This document shows positions 33,523-41,172 of a DNA stretch of 47,814 nucleotides, one piece after another. Origin of the DNA: Pseudoflavonifractor sp. MSJ-30 (lineage in GTDB: Bacteria > Bacillota > Clostridia > Oscillospirales > Oscillospiraceae); contig NZ_JAHLPU010000060.1 of assembly GCF_018918045.1 (NCBI RefSeq), positions 1-47,814 of the forward strand, in the 5' to 3' direction. The stretch's first letter is position 1. Every line of letters begins with the position of its first letter. The translations under genes were made by a program, and so were the position numbers. The notes beneath the pieces are model-generated. The model was given only the letters and a program-made list of their open reading frames with translations. It made no database searches and was not told the origin of the DNA.

Positions 33523-34734
33523 TTAACGCAGCCCGAATGCTGCATTCACAACGCTGCTCAATTCTTCAGGTTTATTATACTTGACTTTCGCATAGATGTC
33601 CATAGTCGTTTTGCTGTTCTCATGGCCTGCCAGATACTGCACCGTCTTAGGATCAACACCTTTGTAAATCAGATTGGTGATGTAGGTGTGCCGCAGCATG
33701 TGCGGAGTCACCTTGAAGTCCATCGTATACACCAGCTTGGGATTGTTCGGCTGATGCTCACCAAGCCTTGGCTTTATTCTATGCTTGATGGACTGTCCAT
33801 TTACATAGGTGTAATAACAGCGTTCTGCAGTAGAACGAACTGTTATGTACTTCCAGACCCTCACAAACTGTGTTTCCGTCAAAACAGTTCCCTTCGAATT
33901 CGAGATCACATATTCCGATTCTGATTTTTCCCTTGCTTCCTTGAGACAGGCTACCAGGCATTTGGGAATCGGAACATCTCGCTTCGCTGCCGGAGTCTTC
34001 AAAAGTGTGTTGACTACCGGCGCACCGCCTTCCACATGCCATGCACGCCTTACGGAAATGTACGGCGTTTTTTCATCCAGGAATACACAGTCCCATTTCA
34101 ATCCGAGAATCTCTTCTCTACGCAGTCCCGCGTACAAGCCGATCATCACGAAAACATACGGTGGAAGCTCACGAATGCTATCCAGCAAAATGGCAGTCTG
34201 TTCATCCGTCAAAGCTTCGCGCCGTTTCGCAGGCTTTCCGCCTCTTGCACAAATCGTTTTGGATGGATTTTCTTTGATCACCTTGCTCTCTTCTGCCGAA
34301 TTAAAAATGTTCTTAATCAGCATATTGAGCTGGCCATACATTCCGGAAGAACCTTTTGATAGCGGAACCATCAGCAGCCGCAGGTCATCTGTGGTCACCT
34401 CATCCATATACATCTGTCCAATCGGCCCCACGATGTACCGATTCACCATCCGCTCGTATCCCTCCAACGTATTGGTTCTTACCGTTCCAGACCGCATCAG
34501 CAGCCATTTTTCGCAGTACTCCTCCACGGTCGGATTCTCTCTGTGGAAAACCACTTCTGCAATTTTCTTCTGGGCATCTTCCACCCGGTCATATAATTCT
34601 TCGCGTGTCAGCCCATAAATCGCCACTCTCTTTCCGTCTGCATCTGTAATCCGGGTGCGGTAATACTGTACCCCCTTCATCATCACTGTTCCGTATTCCG
34701 GAAGTTCAGCAGGGCGCTTTTTTCCTTTAGCCAT
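33523..34734 (-). CDS. Tyrosine recombinase (integrase) 1, Tn916-Int type
   Basis: A 403-residue site-specific recombinase. N-terminal AP2-like arm-binding part (YGTVMMKGVQYYRTRITDADGKR), SAM-like core-binding domain (residues 70-160), catalytic domain with R205 (GLRREEI), H345-x-x-R348 (HMLRHTY), H371 (GHENS) and nucleophile Y381 (MDIYAKV); all catalytic residues are intact. ATG at 34734 with GAGGAG upstream; the frame begins ten codons earlier without better support. Closest gene to the att segment, so the most likely enzyme of island integration. Homologous to the next gene. Confidence 0.95.
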   Translation of the reverse strand: MAKGKKRPAELPEYGTVMMKGVQYYRTRITDADGKRVAIYGLTREELYDRVEDAQKKIAEVVFHRENPTVEEYCEKWLLMRSGTVRTNTLEGYERMVNRYIVGPIGQMYMDEVTTDDLRLLMVPLSKGSSGMYGQLNMLIKNIFNSAEESKVIKENPSKTICARGGKPAKRREALTDEQTAILLDSIRELPPYVFVMIGLYAGLRREEILGLKWDCVFLDEKTPYISVRRAWHVEGGAPVVNTLLKTPAAKRDVPIPKCLVACLKEAREKSESEYVISNSKGTVLTETQFVRVWKYITVRSTAERCYYTYVNGQSIKHRIKPRLGEHQPNNPKLVYTMDFKVTPHMLRHTYITNLIYKGVDPKTVQYLAGHENSKTTMDIYAKVKYNKPEELSSVVNAAFGLR

Positions 34735-34781
34735 GTGTTCTCCTCCTCGTCTATCTTCATACATTGGGTGTTGCTACTCTT

Positions 34782-34810
34782 ATTATCATGACGTACACCA
34801 CTTCCTTCAA
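34782..34810 (-). promoter_or_regulatory. Possible promoter of integrase 1
   Basis: Minus strand TTGAAG (34810-34805), 17 bp, GATAAT (34787-34782). Confidence 0.35.
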
Positions 34811-34832
34811 GGATGTCGAATGTATGTAAAAA

Positions 34833-34860
34833 GGGCAGGGATTTTTGACCATCCCTGCCC
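34833..34860 (-). terminator. Terminator between the integrases
   Basis: GGGCAGGGAT/ATCCCTGCCC, T-run on the minus strand. Separates integrase 2 from integrase 1, so they are controlled separately. Confidence 0.85.
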
Positions 34861-34881
34861 CAAGTTTTTTCTGATTTACTC

Positions 34882-36090
34882 TTAATCCCACGATGCAAAA
34901 GCATCTTCCAGCACTCCTGCGAGCTGCTCTGGGCGATTATATTTCACCTTGGCGTAAATATCCATGGTGATCTTGCTGCTTTCATGACCGGCAAGATACT
35001 GAACCGTCTTCGGATCAACCGAAGCATGAATCAGATTCGTAATGTAGGTGTGCCGCAGCTGATGCGGAGTCACCTCAAAGTCCAGACTGTAAACCACATT
35101 TCCATTGTGTGCTGCCTTTTGCCCCAGAACCGGCTTCACCGTATGCTTCACCCTCTTGCCATCTTCATAGCGATAATAGCAGCGTTCCTTGGTGGTACGG
35201 GTTACGATATACTGCCATAATCTCTTGAACTGCGTATAGGACAACGGGTCTCCATCCCGGTTTGCAACCACAAAATCCGATGTCGATGTCTTCTTCGCCT
35301 CTTTCAGACATTCCAGAAGATTGTCCGGCAGAGGGACATTCCGATGCGCTGCCTTTGTTTTCAGCTCTGTCAGAATCACCGGACGATTATGCTCCGTATG
35401 CCAGGCTCTCCGAACGGTAAGGTACGGAGCCTCGCAATCAAGATACACCGAATCCCATTGAAGTCCGAGGATTTCTTCTCTCCGCAATCCTGCGTACAGC
35501 CCCAGCATCACGAACACATACGGCGGTAAGCCGTAAATGGCATCCAGCAGCTTATCCACCTGCTCATCCGTAAGCGGGAGGCGGTCCTTCTGGGGAATCC
35601 CGCCCACATTCTTCTTCAGATAGATGGTCGGATTCTCATCAATGATCTTACTCTCCATTGCTGCCGTAAAAATACACTTATATATAACGTTCACCGATTT
35701 GTACACGGATGCCGACTTTTTTGATGCCGCCAGCAGTGCCAGGCGAATGTCATCTGCTGTTACATCTCCCATATGCATATCGCCCAATGGCTTAATGATG
35801 TAGTTCTTCACTTTCGATGTATAGTCAATCAGCGTTGTCATCCTGATCTGTGCCGACTGCATCAGCAGCCATTTCTCGCAATACTCCTCCACTGTAGGTG
35901 TACTGCGGCGATACGTCTTGTTCTCAATCTGCTGGATCGCTTCCTGTTCCTTCTGGTACAGTTCCTCTCTCGTTCTTGCATATAAGGAAACCCGCCGTCC
36001 CTGCTGATCTGTCACACGGGTTCGATAATACTGCGTTCCCTTCATACTCACCGTACCATAATCGGGAAGCATCATTCTTCTTGCCGCCAT
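34882..36090 (-). CDS. Tyrosine recombinase (integrase) 2, paralogue of integrase 1
   Basis: 402 residues with the same domain order: YGTVSMKGTQYYRTRVTDQQGRR at the N-terminus, R203 (GLRREEI), HQLRHTY, GHESS and Y379 (MDIYAKV). The two proteins align over their whole length and clearly descend from a duplication, with most difference in the core-binding domain (residues 75-170). This suggests different DNA targets. ATG at 36090 with TGGAGGTAA. It lies 71 bp after an excisionase-like gene. Confidence 0.95.
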   Translation of the reverse strand: MAARRMMLPDYGTVSMKGTQYYRTRVTDQQGRRVSLYARTREELYQKEQEAIQQIENKTYRRSTPTVEEYCEKWLLMQSAQIRMTTLIDYTSKVKNYIIKPLGDMHMGDVTADDIRLALLAASKKSASVYKSVNVIYKCIFTAAMESKIIDENPTIYLKKNVGGIPQKDRLPLTDEQVDKLLDAIYGLPPYVFVMLGLYAGLRREEILGLQWDSVYLDCEAPYLTVRRAWHTEHNRPVILTELKTKAAHRNVPLPDNLLECLKEAKKTSTSDFVVANRDGDPLSYTQFKRLWQYIVTRTTKERCYYRYEDGKRVKHTVKPVLGQKAAHNGNVVYSLDFEVTPHQLRHTYITNLIHASVDPKTVQYLAGHESSKITMDIYAKVKYNRPEQLAGVLEDAFASWD

Positions 36091-36120
36091 ATCATTACCT
36101 CCAATCCTGTTGTTGCTTTC

Positions 36121-36154
36121 ATTATTGCGGATTCATCGTTCATACTCAACGATG
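36121..36154 (-). promoter_or_regulatory. Promoter-like sequence and dyad before integrase 2
   Basis: Minus strand TTGAGT (36149-36144), 17 bp, AATAAT (36126-36121). A dyad CATCGTT-N7-AACGATG (36134-36154) covers the -35, a possible operator or Xis/Int site. Confidence 0.4.
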
Positions 36155-36161
36155 TCGATTT

Positions 36162-36392
36162 TCACCGCCGAAAGCTTCGAGGTTTGCGATATGTCGCAGC
36201 ACGTTCCATCGGTTTTGCACGGTGCGTACATTTTGCAATGTACTCCTGAATCCCCACTTCCGTGAAATAAACGCAGCCGTTTTCCACATACTGAACATAG
36301 GAGATCAACCCGTCTGTTCTTGCAGCATCCAGTGTTTTTACGCTGATTCCCAATATACTGGCTGCTTCCTTCCTTGTAATCAGTTTATCCAT
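36162..36392 (-). CDS. Excisionase-like helix-turn-helix protein
   Basis: 76 residues. MDKLITRKEAASILGISVKTLDAARTDGL is a MerR/excisionase-type HTH (HTH_17), followed by a wing and a basic tail. Probably directs excision or controls integrase expression. ATG at 36392 is chosen because it lies inside the end of the toxin gene with a purine-rich stretch before it. ATG 36407 and the frame start at 36464 are alternatives. Confidence 0.75.
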   Translation of the reverse strand: MDKLITRKEAASILGISVKTLDAARTDGLISYVQYVENGCVYFTEVGIQEYIAKCTHRAKPMERAATYRKPRSFRR

Positions 36393-36807
36393 CGCCTTCT
36401 TCGCCATCCTTTCGGCATTTGCCCTGTCTTTTTTTCTCTGCCTGTTCCGGAATATAATAACCAAGCTGAATCCTTACAGCTTCGTCAATCCCACGCATCT
36501 GCCCCTTACTTACCCGCCCAAGATAGCGAATCACGCATATCTTGTCGCAGGTGTCGAGCTGTTCTGCCAATACCATAGACGGTTTTGCCAGTCCCTTTGC
36601 TTTACGGAGAAAGAAATGTGTTGGCTGCTTTCGCTTCTTCTCAATTTTCGATGTCAGCGGAGCAATCGTGATCGTCGGCGCATAATAATTGCCGACATCA
36701 TTCTGAAGAACCACAACAGGACGAACACCGCCCTGCTTTGATCCGACCGGAACACCGAGATTGGCGAGATATAAATCACCTCGCCGATAAACCCAGTTTT
36801 CTTTCAT
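36385..36807 (-). CDS. PemK/MazF-like mRNA interferase
   Basis: 140 residues. RRGDLYLANLGVPVGSKQGGVRPVVVLQND is the MazF beta-barrel core, followed by APLTSK and SMVLAEQLDTCDK. It cuts mRNA in known members. No MazE-type antitoxin gene is found on either side. Instead the stop overlaps the start of the HTH gene by 8 bp, so that protein might act as antitoxin or co-regulator. The C-terminus is Lys/Glu rich and longer than usual. ATG at 36807, GGAG 11 bp upstream. Confidence 0.85.
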   Translation of the reverse strand: MKENWVYRRGDLYLANLGVPVGSKQGGVRPVVVLQNDVGNYYAPTITIAPLTSKIEKKRKQPTHFFLRKAKGLAKPSMVLAEQLDTCDKICVIRYLGRVSKGQMRGIDEAVRIQLGYYIPEQAEKKRQGKCRKDGEEGDG

Positions 36808-36859
36808 TTGCTGTTGTCTCCAATCTCCATACACTGATATGGATAAAGCCTGCCAGGTA

Positions 36860-37141
36860 TCATGCTGATACAGCACCCAGCAGTGCTTTCTGAAAATATG
36901 GTTTCTCTGTACTTTTTCTTATCACCCCAGAGATGTAGGATTTCTCACAGGCGGCAGTGTGCTTCACTGCTCCATTGGAATTTAACCATCCCGCCTTCCT
37001 TATGGCCGGACCGCGAATTACGGAAGTATCATTGTCCCTGTCTGGTTTTAACACCGCCGCCGGTTGCAATCCGGCATTTGCTTCTGCGAAACCGCTATCG
37101 CCCCGATGGGCTTCATGGCGTGCAGTCGAAGGCTCGACCAA
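36860..37141 (-). other. Gene-poor leader with a 93-codon open frame
   Basis: The interval 36808-37328 lies before the toxin gene. Its longest frame (93 codons, minus strand) reads EPSTARHEAHRGDSGFAEAN and ends KALLGAVSA, without a good ribosome binding site. I have a sense that this peptide recurs in clostridial mobile elements, which could mean either a real small gene or a conserved RNA leader. A CCGG-rich hairpin (CCGGATTGCAACCGG, near 37061-37075) lies inside. Function unknown. Confidence 0.25.
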
Positions 37142-37164
37142 ACAGGAATGTACCTGAAGAATGA

Positions 37165-37185
37165 GTATTCAGTTTTCAAGGAACA
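37165..37185 (-). promoter_or_regulatory. boxA-like sequence in the toxin/recombinase leader
   Basis: Minus strand reads TGTTCCTTGAAAACTGAATA, close to the boxA antitermination region of Firmicute rRNA leaders (TGTTCTTTGAAAACT). No rRNA is present here. It may allow read-through of the long leader into the toxin-xis-int genes. Confidence 0.4.
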
Positions 37186-37328
37186 TCCGGACTTTCGTCC
37201 TTACAAAGTAAGTTTAACAAGAATCCTCCGATTTCGCGTTGGCCTCGTAGGCGCACTTTGGTTGTCCTTGCAGGACTACCTACGGTTCGTTTTGACTTTT
37301 TCAGTGTTCTATACAGCCAGATTGAGGC

Positions 37329-37360
37329 AAAAAAATACCCCGTTGGTTTCCCAACGAGGC
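37329..37360 (-). terminator. Terminator of the ATPase-TOPRIM operon
   Basis: Minus strand GCCTCGTTGG-GAAA-CCAACGGGGT followed by ATTTTTTT, just past the TOPRIM gene stop. Confidence 0.85.
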
Positions 37361-37368
37361 ATCAAAGA

Positions 37369-37878
37369 TTATAATGTTTTAATTTGAGAACTATTATTCT
37401 CCACAAAACTAAATGCTTCAGGCGTTTTTGTCATCCACAATCGTGCATAATCCAGCTTATGACGCTCAAGCATAGAACGACAATCTTTTGTTTTCATCTT
37501 ACAAAAGTCCGTCTTGAAATTTTTAACGCTTCCACTTTTGGTCAGTTCCATCGCAGTTCGCACGTCTGTACACCGAACCAATTCATCCTCCAAATTCAGA
37601 ACTTGTGGAAGAAAAATGATTTTCAGCTTTCCGCAATACCGGGTGAGAAGTTCCAAGTTCTTTTTAAGGTTTGATGTCTGTGGCACATCAGTATCAAATA
37701 CCAAAACGACAGTCGTTCCCGCCTGAATAGACAACATCTGTGACTTAGGAATCAAATTCTGCACCACATTGAAGACCTTTATCTTCCCCGGGATCAATCT
37801 TTCCGGTGCTTCTTTTAAGGCTGCAATCAGTTGTTGTTCACAGGGGCCTTCTACATAATAGATGCACTTATTGTTCAT
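37369..37878 (-). CDS. Small TOPRIM-like protein, candidate effector nuclease
   Basis: 169 residues. YYVEGPCEQQLI carries an invariant-type Glu (E10), followed after a beta-alpha unit by VLVFDTD (D62, D64) and NLEDEL (E97-E99). This Glu ... DxD order is the TOPRIM metal site seen in OLD nucleases, RloB/AbiLii and topoisomerases. ATG at 37878 with GGTGGGAAG upstream, overlapping the ATPase stop by 11 bp. In known pairs (AbiL, PARIS, OLD) the ATPase senses infection and the TOPRIM part acts on nucleic acid or blocks translation; the same is inferred here. No exact family recognised. Confidence 0.7.
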   Translation of the reverse strand: MNNKCIYYVEGPCEQQLIAALKEAPERLIPGKIKVFNVVQNLIPKSQMLSIQAGTTVVLVFDTDVPQTSNLKKNLELLTRYCGKLKIIFLPQVLNLEDELVRCTDVRTAMELTKSGSVKNFKTDFCKMKTKDCRSMLERHKLDYARLWMTKTPEAFSFVENNSSQIKTL

Positions 37879-38971
37879 CTTCCCACCCCATTTCCAACTC
37901 GTCCAAAAGGGAATCCTGCGGAAGCGAGGCAAACACATCATTCTCGACCGCACAGCGTAAAGAGTCTGTATTTCGTTTCAGTACATCCGATGCAGAAACA
38001 GCAGAAACCTGATATACATCTTCCTCCAGATGCTTACGCAAAAACACATAACTATGTTTCGGCAGGTTCAAATCCAGCATATCTGTATTATGCGTTGTAA
38101 AAATCAATTGTTCATCGTCTCCGATACGATCCAGCATAATACCGAAAATCCGTTTTTCAATATCGCTCTGAATATAAGAAAAATGTTCATCACAATAATA
38201 GAAACTGCTTTCTTTTGTCGCCATTGCAGCAAGGAACATTGCGACATCTATTCCTTCTGCTGTACCACTGGACAGTATCTCCCGATTCAGCAGTTTACCT
38301 TCCTGAATGATGATTTCCGTTCCACCGCGCCGAATAATAAAGGTATCCTTCAAATCTTTTGATAAACTAACGTCCTGCAATGTAGGATCAAGCGTTCCAA
38401 TAACAGCACGCAGCGTCTTCAACAAGATGCTTTTATTTGCACCTGTAAGTTTCAAAGATTTTTCTATTTCAGGATATGCAAAACGATATCGAACAGCACC
38501 TACCAGCTTCTTAAGTGCTGTAGCGGTTCTGGTTGCCTCTATTGTTTGATCTTTCAGCTTCTTTACACATTTTTCATACGAATCCATCGTATCAATGTCT
38601 GCGGTCTGATACTGAATGTCAATCTCCTGACTGGATGCATCAATCTGAGCTGACAACCGCTGCAGGCGATAATCACCATTCACAAAATCAATACTGAAGT
38701 ATCCTTTATCGCCTGCAACCATCTCATACAGCGGTGTTGGATTTCCATCAGTCATATATCCAAAAATACGAAGCAAAGCCTTTCCAAGGCTGGTCTTTCC
38801 GGTAGCATTTGCACCCATAAGAATTACAGCCTTCTTATAGCGAAATCGCTCTCTTCCTTTCAGATGTTCCTGATCGATAATCGAATTGACAATCTTTTTG
38901 GGATAACTGAAATTGATATGAAAATCATTAAATCCATAGATTTCCTTTAACTCAAGGTCTAAAACGATCAT
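37868..38971 (-). CDS. OLD/AbiLi-like AAA (ABC-type) ATPase
   Basis: 367 residues, cytoplasmic. Walker A GANATGKT at 53-60, ABC-type signature LSSGTAEG at 233-240, Walker B FYYCDE at 257-262, and switch His in TTHN at 292-295. The middle (residues 110-210) is helical and specific to this protein. The layout is that of the AAA_15/AAA_21 class used in phage-defence ATPases. ATG at 38971 with TGGAGG 7 bp upstream. It overlaps its TOPRIM partner, so both are made together. Confidence 0.85.
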   Translation of the reverse strand: MIVLDLELKEIYGFNDFHINFSYPKKIVNSIIDQEHLKGRERFRYKKAVILMGANATGKTSLGKALLRIFGYMTDGNPTPLYEMVAGDKGYFSIDFVNGDYRLQRLSAQIDASSQEIDIQYQTADIDTMDSYEKCVKKLKDQTIEATRTATALKKLVGAVRYRFAYPEIEKSLKLTGANKSILLKTLRAVIGTLDPTLQDVSLSKDLKDTFIIRRGGTEIIIQEGKLLNREILSSGTAEGIDVAMFLAAMATKESSFYYCDEHFSYIQSDIEKRIFGIMLDRIGDDEQLIFTTHNTDMLDLNLPKHSYVFLRKHLEEDVYQVSAVSASDVLKRNTDSLRCAVENDVFASLPQDSLLDELEMGWEDEQ

Positions 38972-39011
38972 GTCAGAGCCTCCATTTCATTATTTCGCCT
39001 TGTACGAACTA

Positions 39012-39040
39012 ATGATATCATATTTAAAGGAGCATTTCAA
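39012..39040 (-). promoter_or_regulatory. Promoter of the ATPase-TOPRIM pair
   Basis: Minus strand TTGAAA (39040-39035), 17 bp, TATCAT (39017-39012), about 40 bp before the ATPase start. The pair can thus be expressed apart from the upstream ATPase. Confidence 0.55.
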
Positions 39041-39094
39041 GGACAATAGTCCACATATCCAAGCAATATTTACATTCATGCAGTATATTGTTCC

Positions 39095-39118
39095 TCATAC
39101 TGTTAGTTCTAACTCCAT
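39095..39118 (-). CDS. Seven-codon minigene (MELELTV) or remnant of a partner gene
   Basis: A perfect AAGGAGG (39132-39126), overlapping the stop codon of the upstream ATPase gene, is followed 7 bp later by ATG and a stop after seven codons. The coupling is exactly that expected for a second gene of an operon. It may be the truncated start of a lost partner or a regulatory minigene. Confidence 0.3.
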   Translation of the reverse strand: MELELTV

Positions 39119-39130
39119 TCTGCTACCTCC

Positions 39131-40282
39131 TTAATTGATTGAAGCAGCCAGGCTTTTCTTCAAGCGCATATACGCTTCATATGCTGGCGTTGTTCCCTCA
39201 AGGAAGCCGCTCTGGTAAGCATCACTCTTTTTAATATCATTACGTTTCAATATATAGCTCAAATTTTCTGCTGTGATGCCATTACGGTTTCTAACGATAC
39301 AAATTCCGTCATTTCGGTCATATTCGTCCAGCAGTTCCGGATAATGCGTAGTGAAAATAAGCGTTCCGCCATTTTTGTTCAGTCGGCTGTCCATAAAGAA
39401 GCGCACTAAGGTCGTTACAATTTCCTTGTTGAAATGATTCTCTATTTCATCTACCAGAAGATAACCACCTGAATGAAGAACTTCCTTTACCATCGAGAAT
39501 GTAATAATACCCTTAATCGTACCAGAGGACAGATACTGCTCAAGGTCTGCCGCATTATTCAGGATAATCTCTTCTTCATCCTTAAACTTCAAGTGGATAA
39601 ATGTTTTTCCCTCTGTCTGCTCAAAACACAATTTCTCAATGGTCGGATCGAGAAATGCAATTACCTCCAATGGAATATCTTCGGTAAATGGAAGCACATT
39701 CACATTCGTATAGGACAGCAGGCTGAATATTTCCACTGTATCATTCGCTTTTTTATTATGTGCAATGACAAAGCTGACATCATCAGAAAGGTATGCTTCA
39801 TCGCTATTGCGCTGCTCTACAGGCTTCATTCCTGTAAAATCTGTCAGATACTTTTTCGACTTAACGGTTGCAATCGGTTTTTCCCAAAGGCTTTCAGACA
39901 GAATCGAATACACATATTCCCCTGTTTTCGACTTCTTTGCCGCAATTACAGTTTCCAAGCAGCAGACGTAGCTACGCTTATCATAAAAATATGTGCGGAT
40001 TGTAACATTCTTCGCTCCGCCAAGAATGCTTTTTGCCTCCACATGATTGATGGGCTCATTTTTCACAATATTTAAGGCCAAGCTAATGACCTTTAATACC
40101 GAGGTCTTGCCAGATGCGTTAATTCCAATGAAAGCACAGGCAGAGTGGAGATAGTAGTTATCCGTCAAACGGTAAAGACTATCTTTGTCCTCTTCGCAAA
40201 CACGTTGCTGCGTATAAAAGCAAATATCCAAGTCTTTTTTGAATAATGGGAGTCCTTGTGCGGTGATGCGGAGTATTTTCAT
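39131..40282 (-). CDS. Second OLD/AbiLi-like AAA ATPase
   Basis: 383 residues. Walker A GINASGKT at 53-60, signature LSSGTIKG at 251-258, Walker B YLLVDE at 274-279 followed by IENHF, switch His in TTHY at 311-314. Same architecture as the ATPase downstream but with little sequence in common outside the motifs. ATG at 40282 with GAGGAGG upstream. It has its own promoter with an unusual inverted repeat. No complete partner gene follows, only a seven-codon minigene. Inferred phage-defence role, alone or with the neighbouring pair. Confidence 0.83.
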   Translation of the reverse strand: MKILRITAQGLPLFKKDLDICFYTQQRVCEEDKDSLYRLTDNYYLHSACAFIGINASGKTSVLKVISLALNIVKNEPINHVEAKSILGGAKNVTIRTYFYDKRSYVCCLETVIAAKKSKTGEYVYSILSESLWEKPIATVKSKKYLTDFTGMKPVEQRNSDEAYLSDDVSFVIAHNKKANDTVEIFSLLSYTNVNVLPFTEDIPLEVIAFLDPTIEKLCFEQTEGKTFIHLKFKDEEEIILNNAADLEQYLSSGTIKGIITFSMVKEVLHSGGYLLVDEIENHFNKEIVTTLVRFFMDSRLNKNGGTLIFTTHYPELLDEYDRNDGICIVRNRNGITAENLSYILKRNDIKKSDAYQSGFLEGTTPAYEAYMRLKKSLAASIN

Positions 40283-40333
40283 AGGTAGTCCTCCTCTAAA
40301 AACAGTTTTTTCGTTTTTATTTTCTTATAATCT

Positions 40334-40362
40334 TATTATACGCCGCAAATCAGAAAATATCA
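40334..40362 (-). promoter_or_regulatory. Promoter of the second ATPase
   Basis: Minus strand TTGATA (40362-40357), 17 bp, TATAAT (40339-40334). The -35 lies inside a large inverted repeat. Confidence 0.7.
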
Positions 40363-40392
40363 ACGGATTTTCCGTTTTTATTTTCTGATTTG
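40345..40392. repeat. Nested inverted repeat over the ATPase promoter
   Basis: Outer arms CAAATCAGAAAA (40345-40356) and TTTTCTGATTTG (40381-40392), inner arms AACGGA (40361-40366) and TCCGTT (40370-40375). A related T-rich stretch with CGTTTTTATTTT occurs at 40305-40327, about 60 bp away. Candidate operator, or the end of a mobile cassette. Confidence 0.65.
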
Positions 40393-40898
40393 TTTTTTAC
40401 ACTAAAAAGTATCCGTTCAATATGGCAAGCCCTGTGATTGCTGACCCGTTCCACCGCATGAAATACATGGAGCGTCATGGAAGCGGCCTACGCAAAATCG
40501 TCAGGGAAACCGAAAAGCCGCCTGGATATACAGCGGCATATAATCCGAAAATTTTCTCAACGGCAACAGATTTCAGAGTCATCTTGAAAAATGTAAATTA
40601 CCAACTTAGTCAGAAAAACTTAGTCAATGACCAAGTTAGTGAGCAAGATAAATCGCCGGACATCCCACACACAGTTTTGAATCTTTGTATCCACCTTATT
40701 GCCCACGGCAGTGAGGGTGCTCAAATCACTCATGCTCACTCTATCATGGGTACAGCCAATGATAAGTCCTATGACGCAACCCATGATAACTTAGAGGATG
40801 ACACCCATCAAGGTATCCGCCAAGATAGCCACCATGATTCTACGCCGTCAGCAGTTATATTGTACCTAATGCTTTTTAGATTTTTTTCGCAATCGTAG
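40392..40898 (+). pseudogene. C-terminal fragment of a Schlafen/AlbA-type ATP-binding regulator
   Basis: The frame reads SPVIADPFHRMKYMERHGSGLRKIV, the HATPase_c_4 signature of COG2865-type putative transcriptional regulators (usual form RNP-IAD-F---KYMER-GSGL). About 160 codons remain; the AlbA_2 DNA-binding and most ATPase-like parts are missing upstream, where the ATPase promoter begins. The 5' part was evidently replaced by the defence genes. The end overlaps the XRE gene. Confidence 0.7.
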
Positions 40899-41166
40899 AC
40901 AGCTCCGAAATAATACTAAGAAGATCATTTTTGACTTCCTCTTTGCTTGGCTCGCTGCCCATCAGAAGATAATCCGTGCTGACATGGAGGATGCAGGACA
41001 GTTCAATCAGCAAGTCAATAGAGCAGCTGCGTTCACCGTTCTCCATGCGGCTGACATGCTGCTTGCTTGCCAGGCCCAGGCGAACCGCCAGTTCCTCCTG
41101 CGTAATGCCACGGGAAGTGCGAACATCGTGAAGTCTCTTACCAAACTCTTTTGCGTCAAAATACAT
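40876..41166 (-). CDS. XRE family transcription regulator
   Basis: 96 residues. The HTH occupies about residues 8-62 (RLHDVRTSRGITQEELAVRLGLASKQHVSRMENGERSCSIDLLIELSCILHVSTDYLL), followed by a short helical tail. ATG at 41166 is chosen for its AAGGAG 6 bp upstream. The upstream in-frame sequence is a hairpin-rich leader, not coding. Targets unknown; perhaps the neighbouring defence genes. Confidence 0.85.
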   Translation of the reverse strand: MYFDAKEFGKRLHDVRTSRGITQEELAVRLGLASKQHVSRMENGERSCSIDLLIELSCILHVSTDYLLMGSEPSKEEVKNDLLSIISELSTIAKKI

Positions 41167-41172
41167 ACGTTT

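Noticed and set aside
37165..37185. Possible end of an rRNA operon
   Set aside because: Only the boxA-like 20 bp match; no 16S, 23S or 5S sequence is nearby.
37369..38971. Naming the ATPase-TOPRIM pair PARIS or Gabija
   Set aside because: PARIS AriB is a larger DUF4435 protein and Gabija needs a fused OLD plus a UvrD-like helicase; neither fits what is seen.
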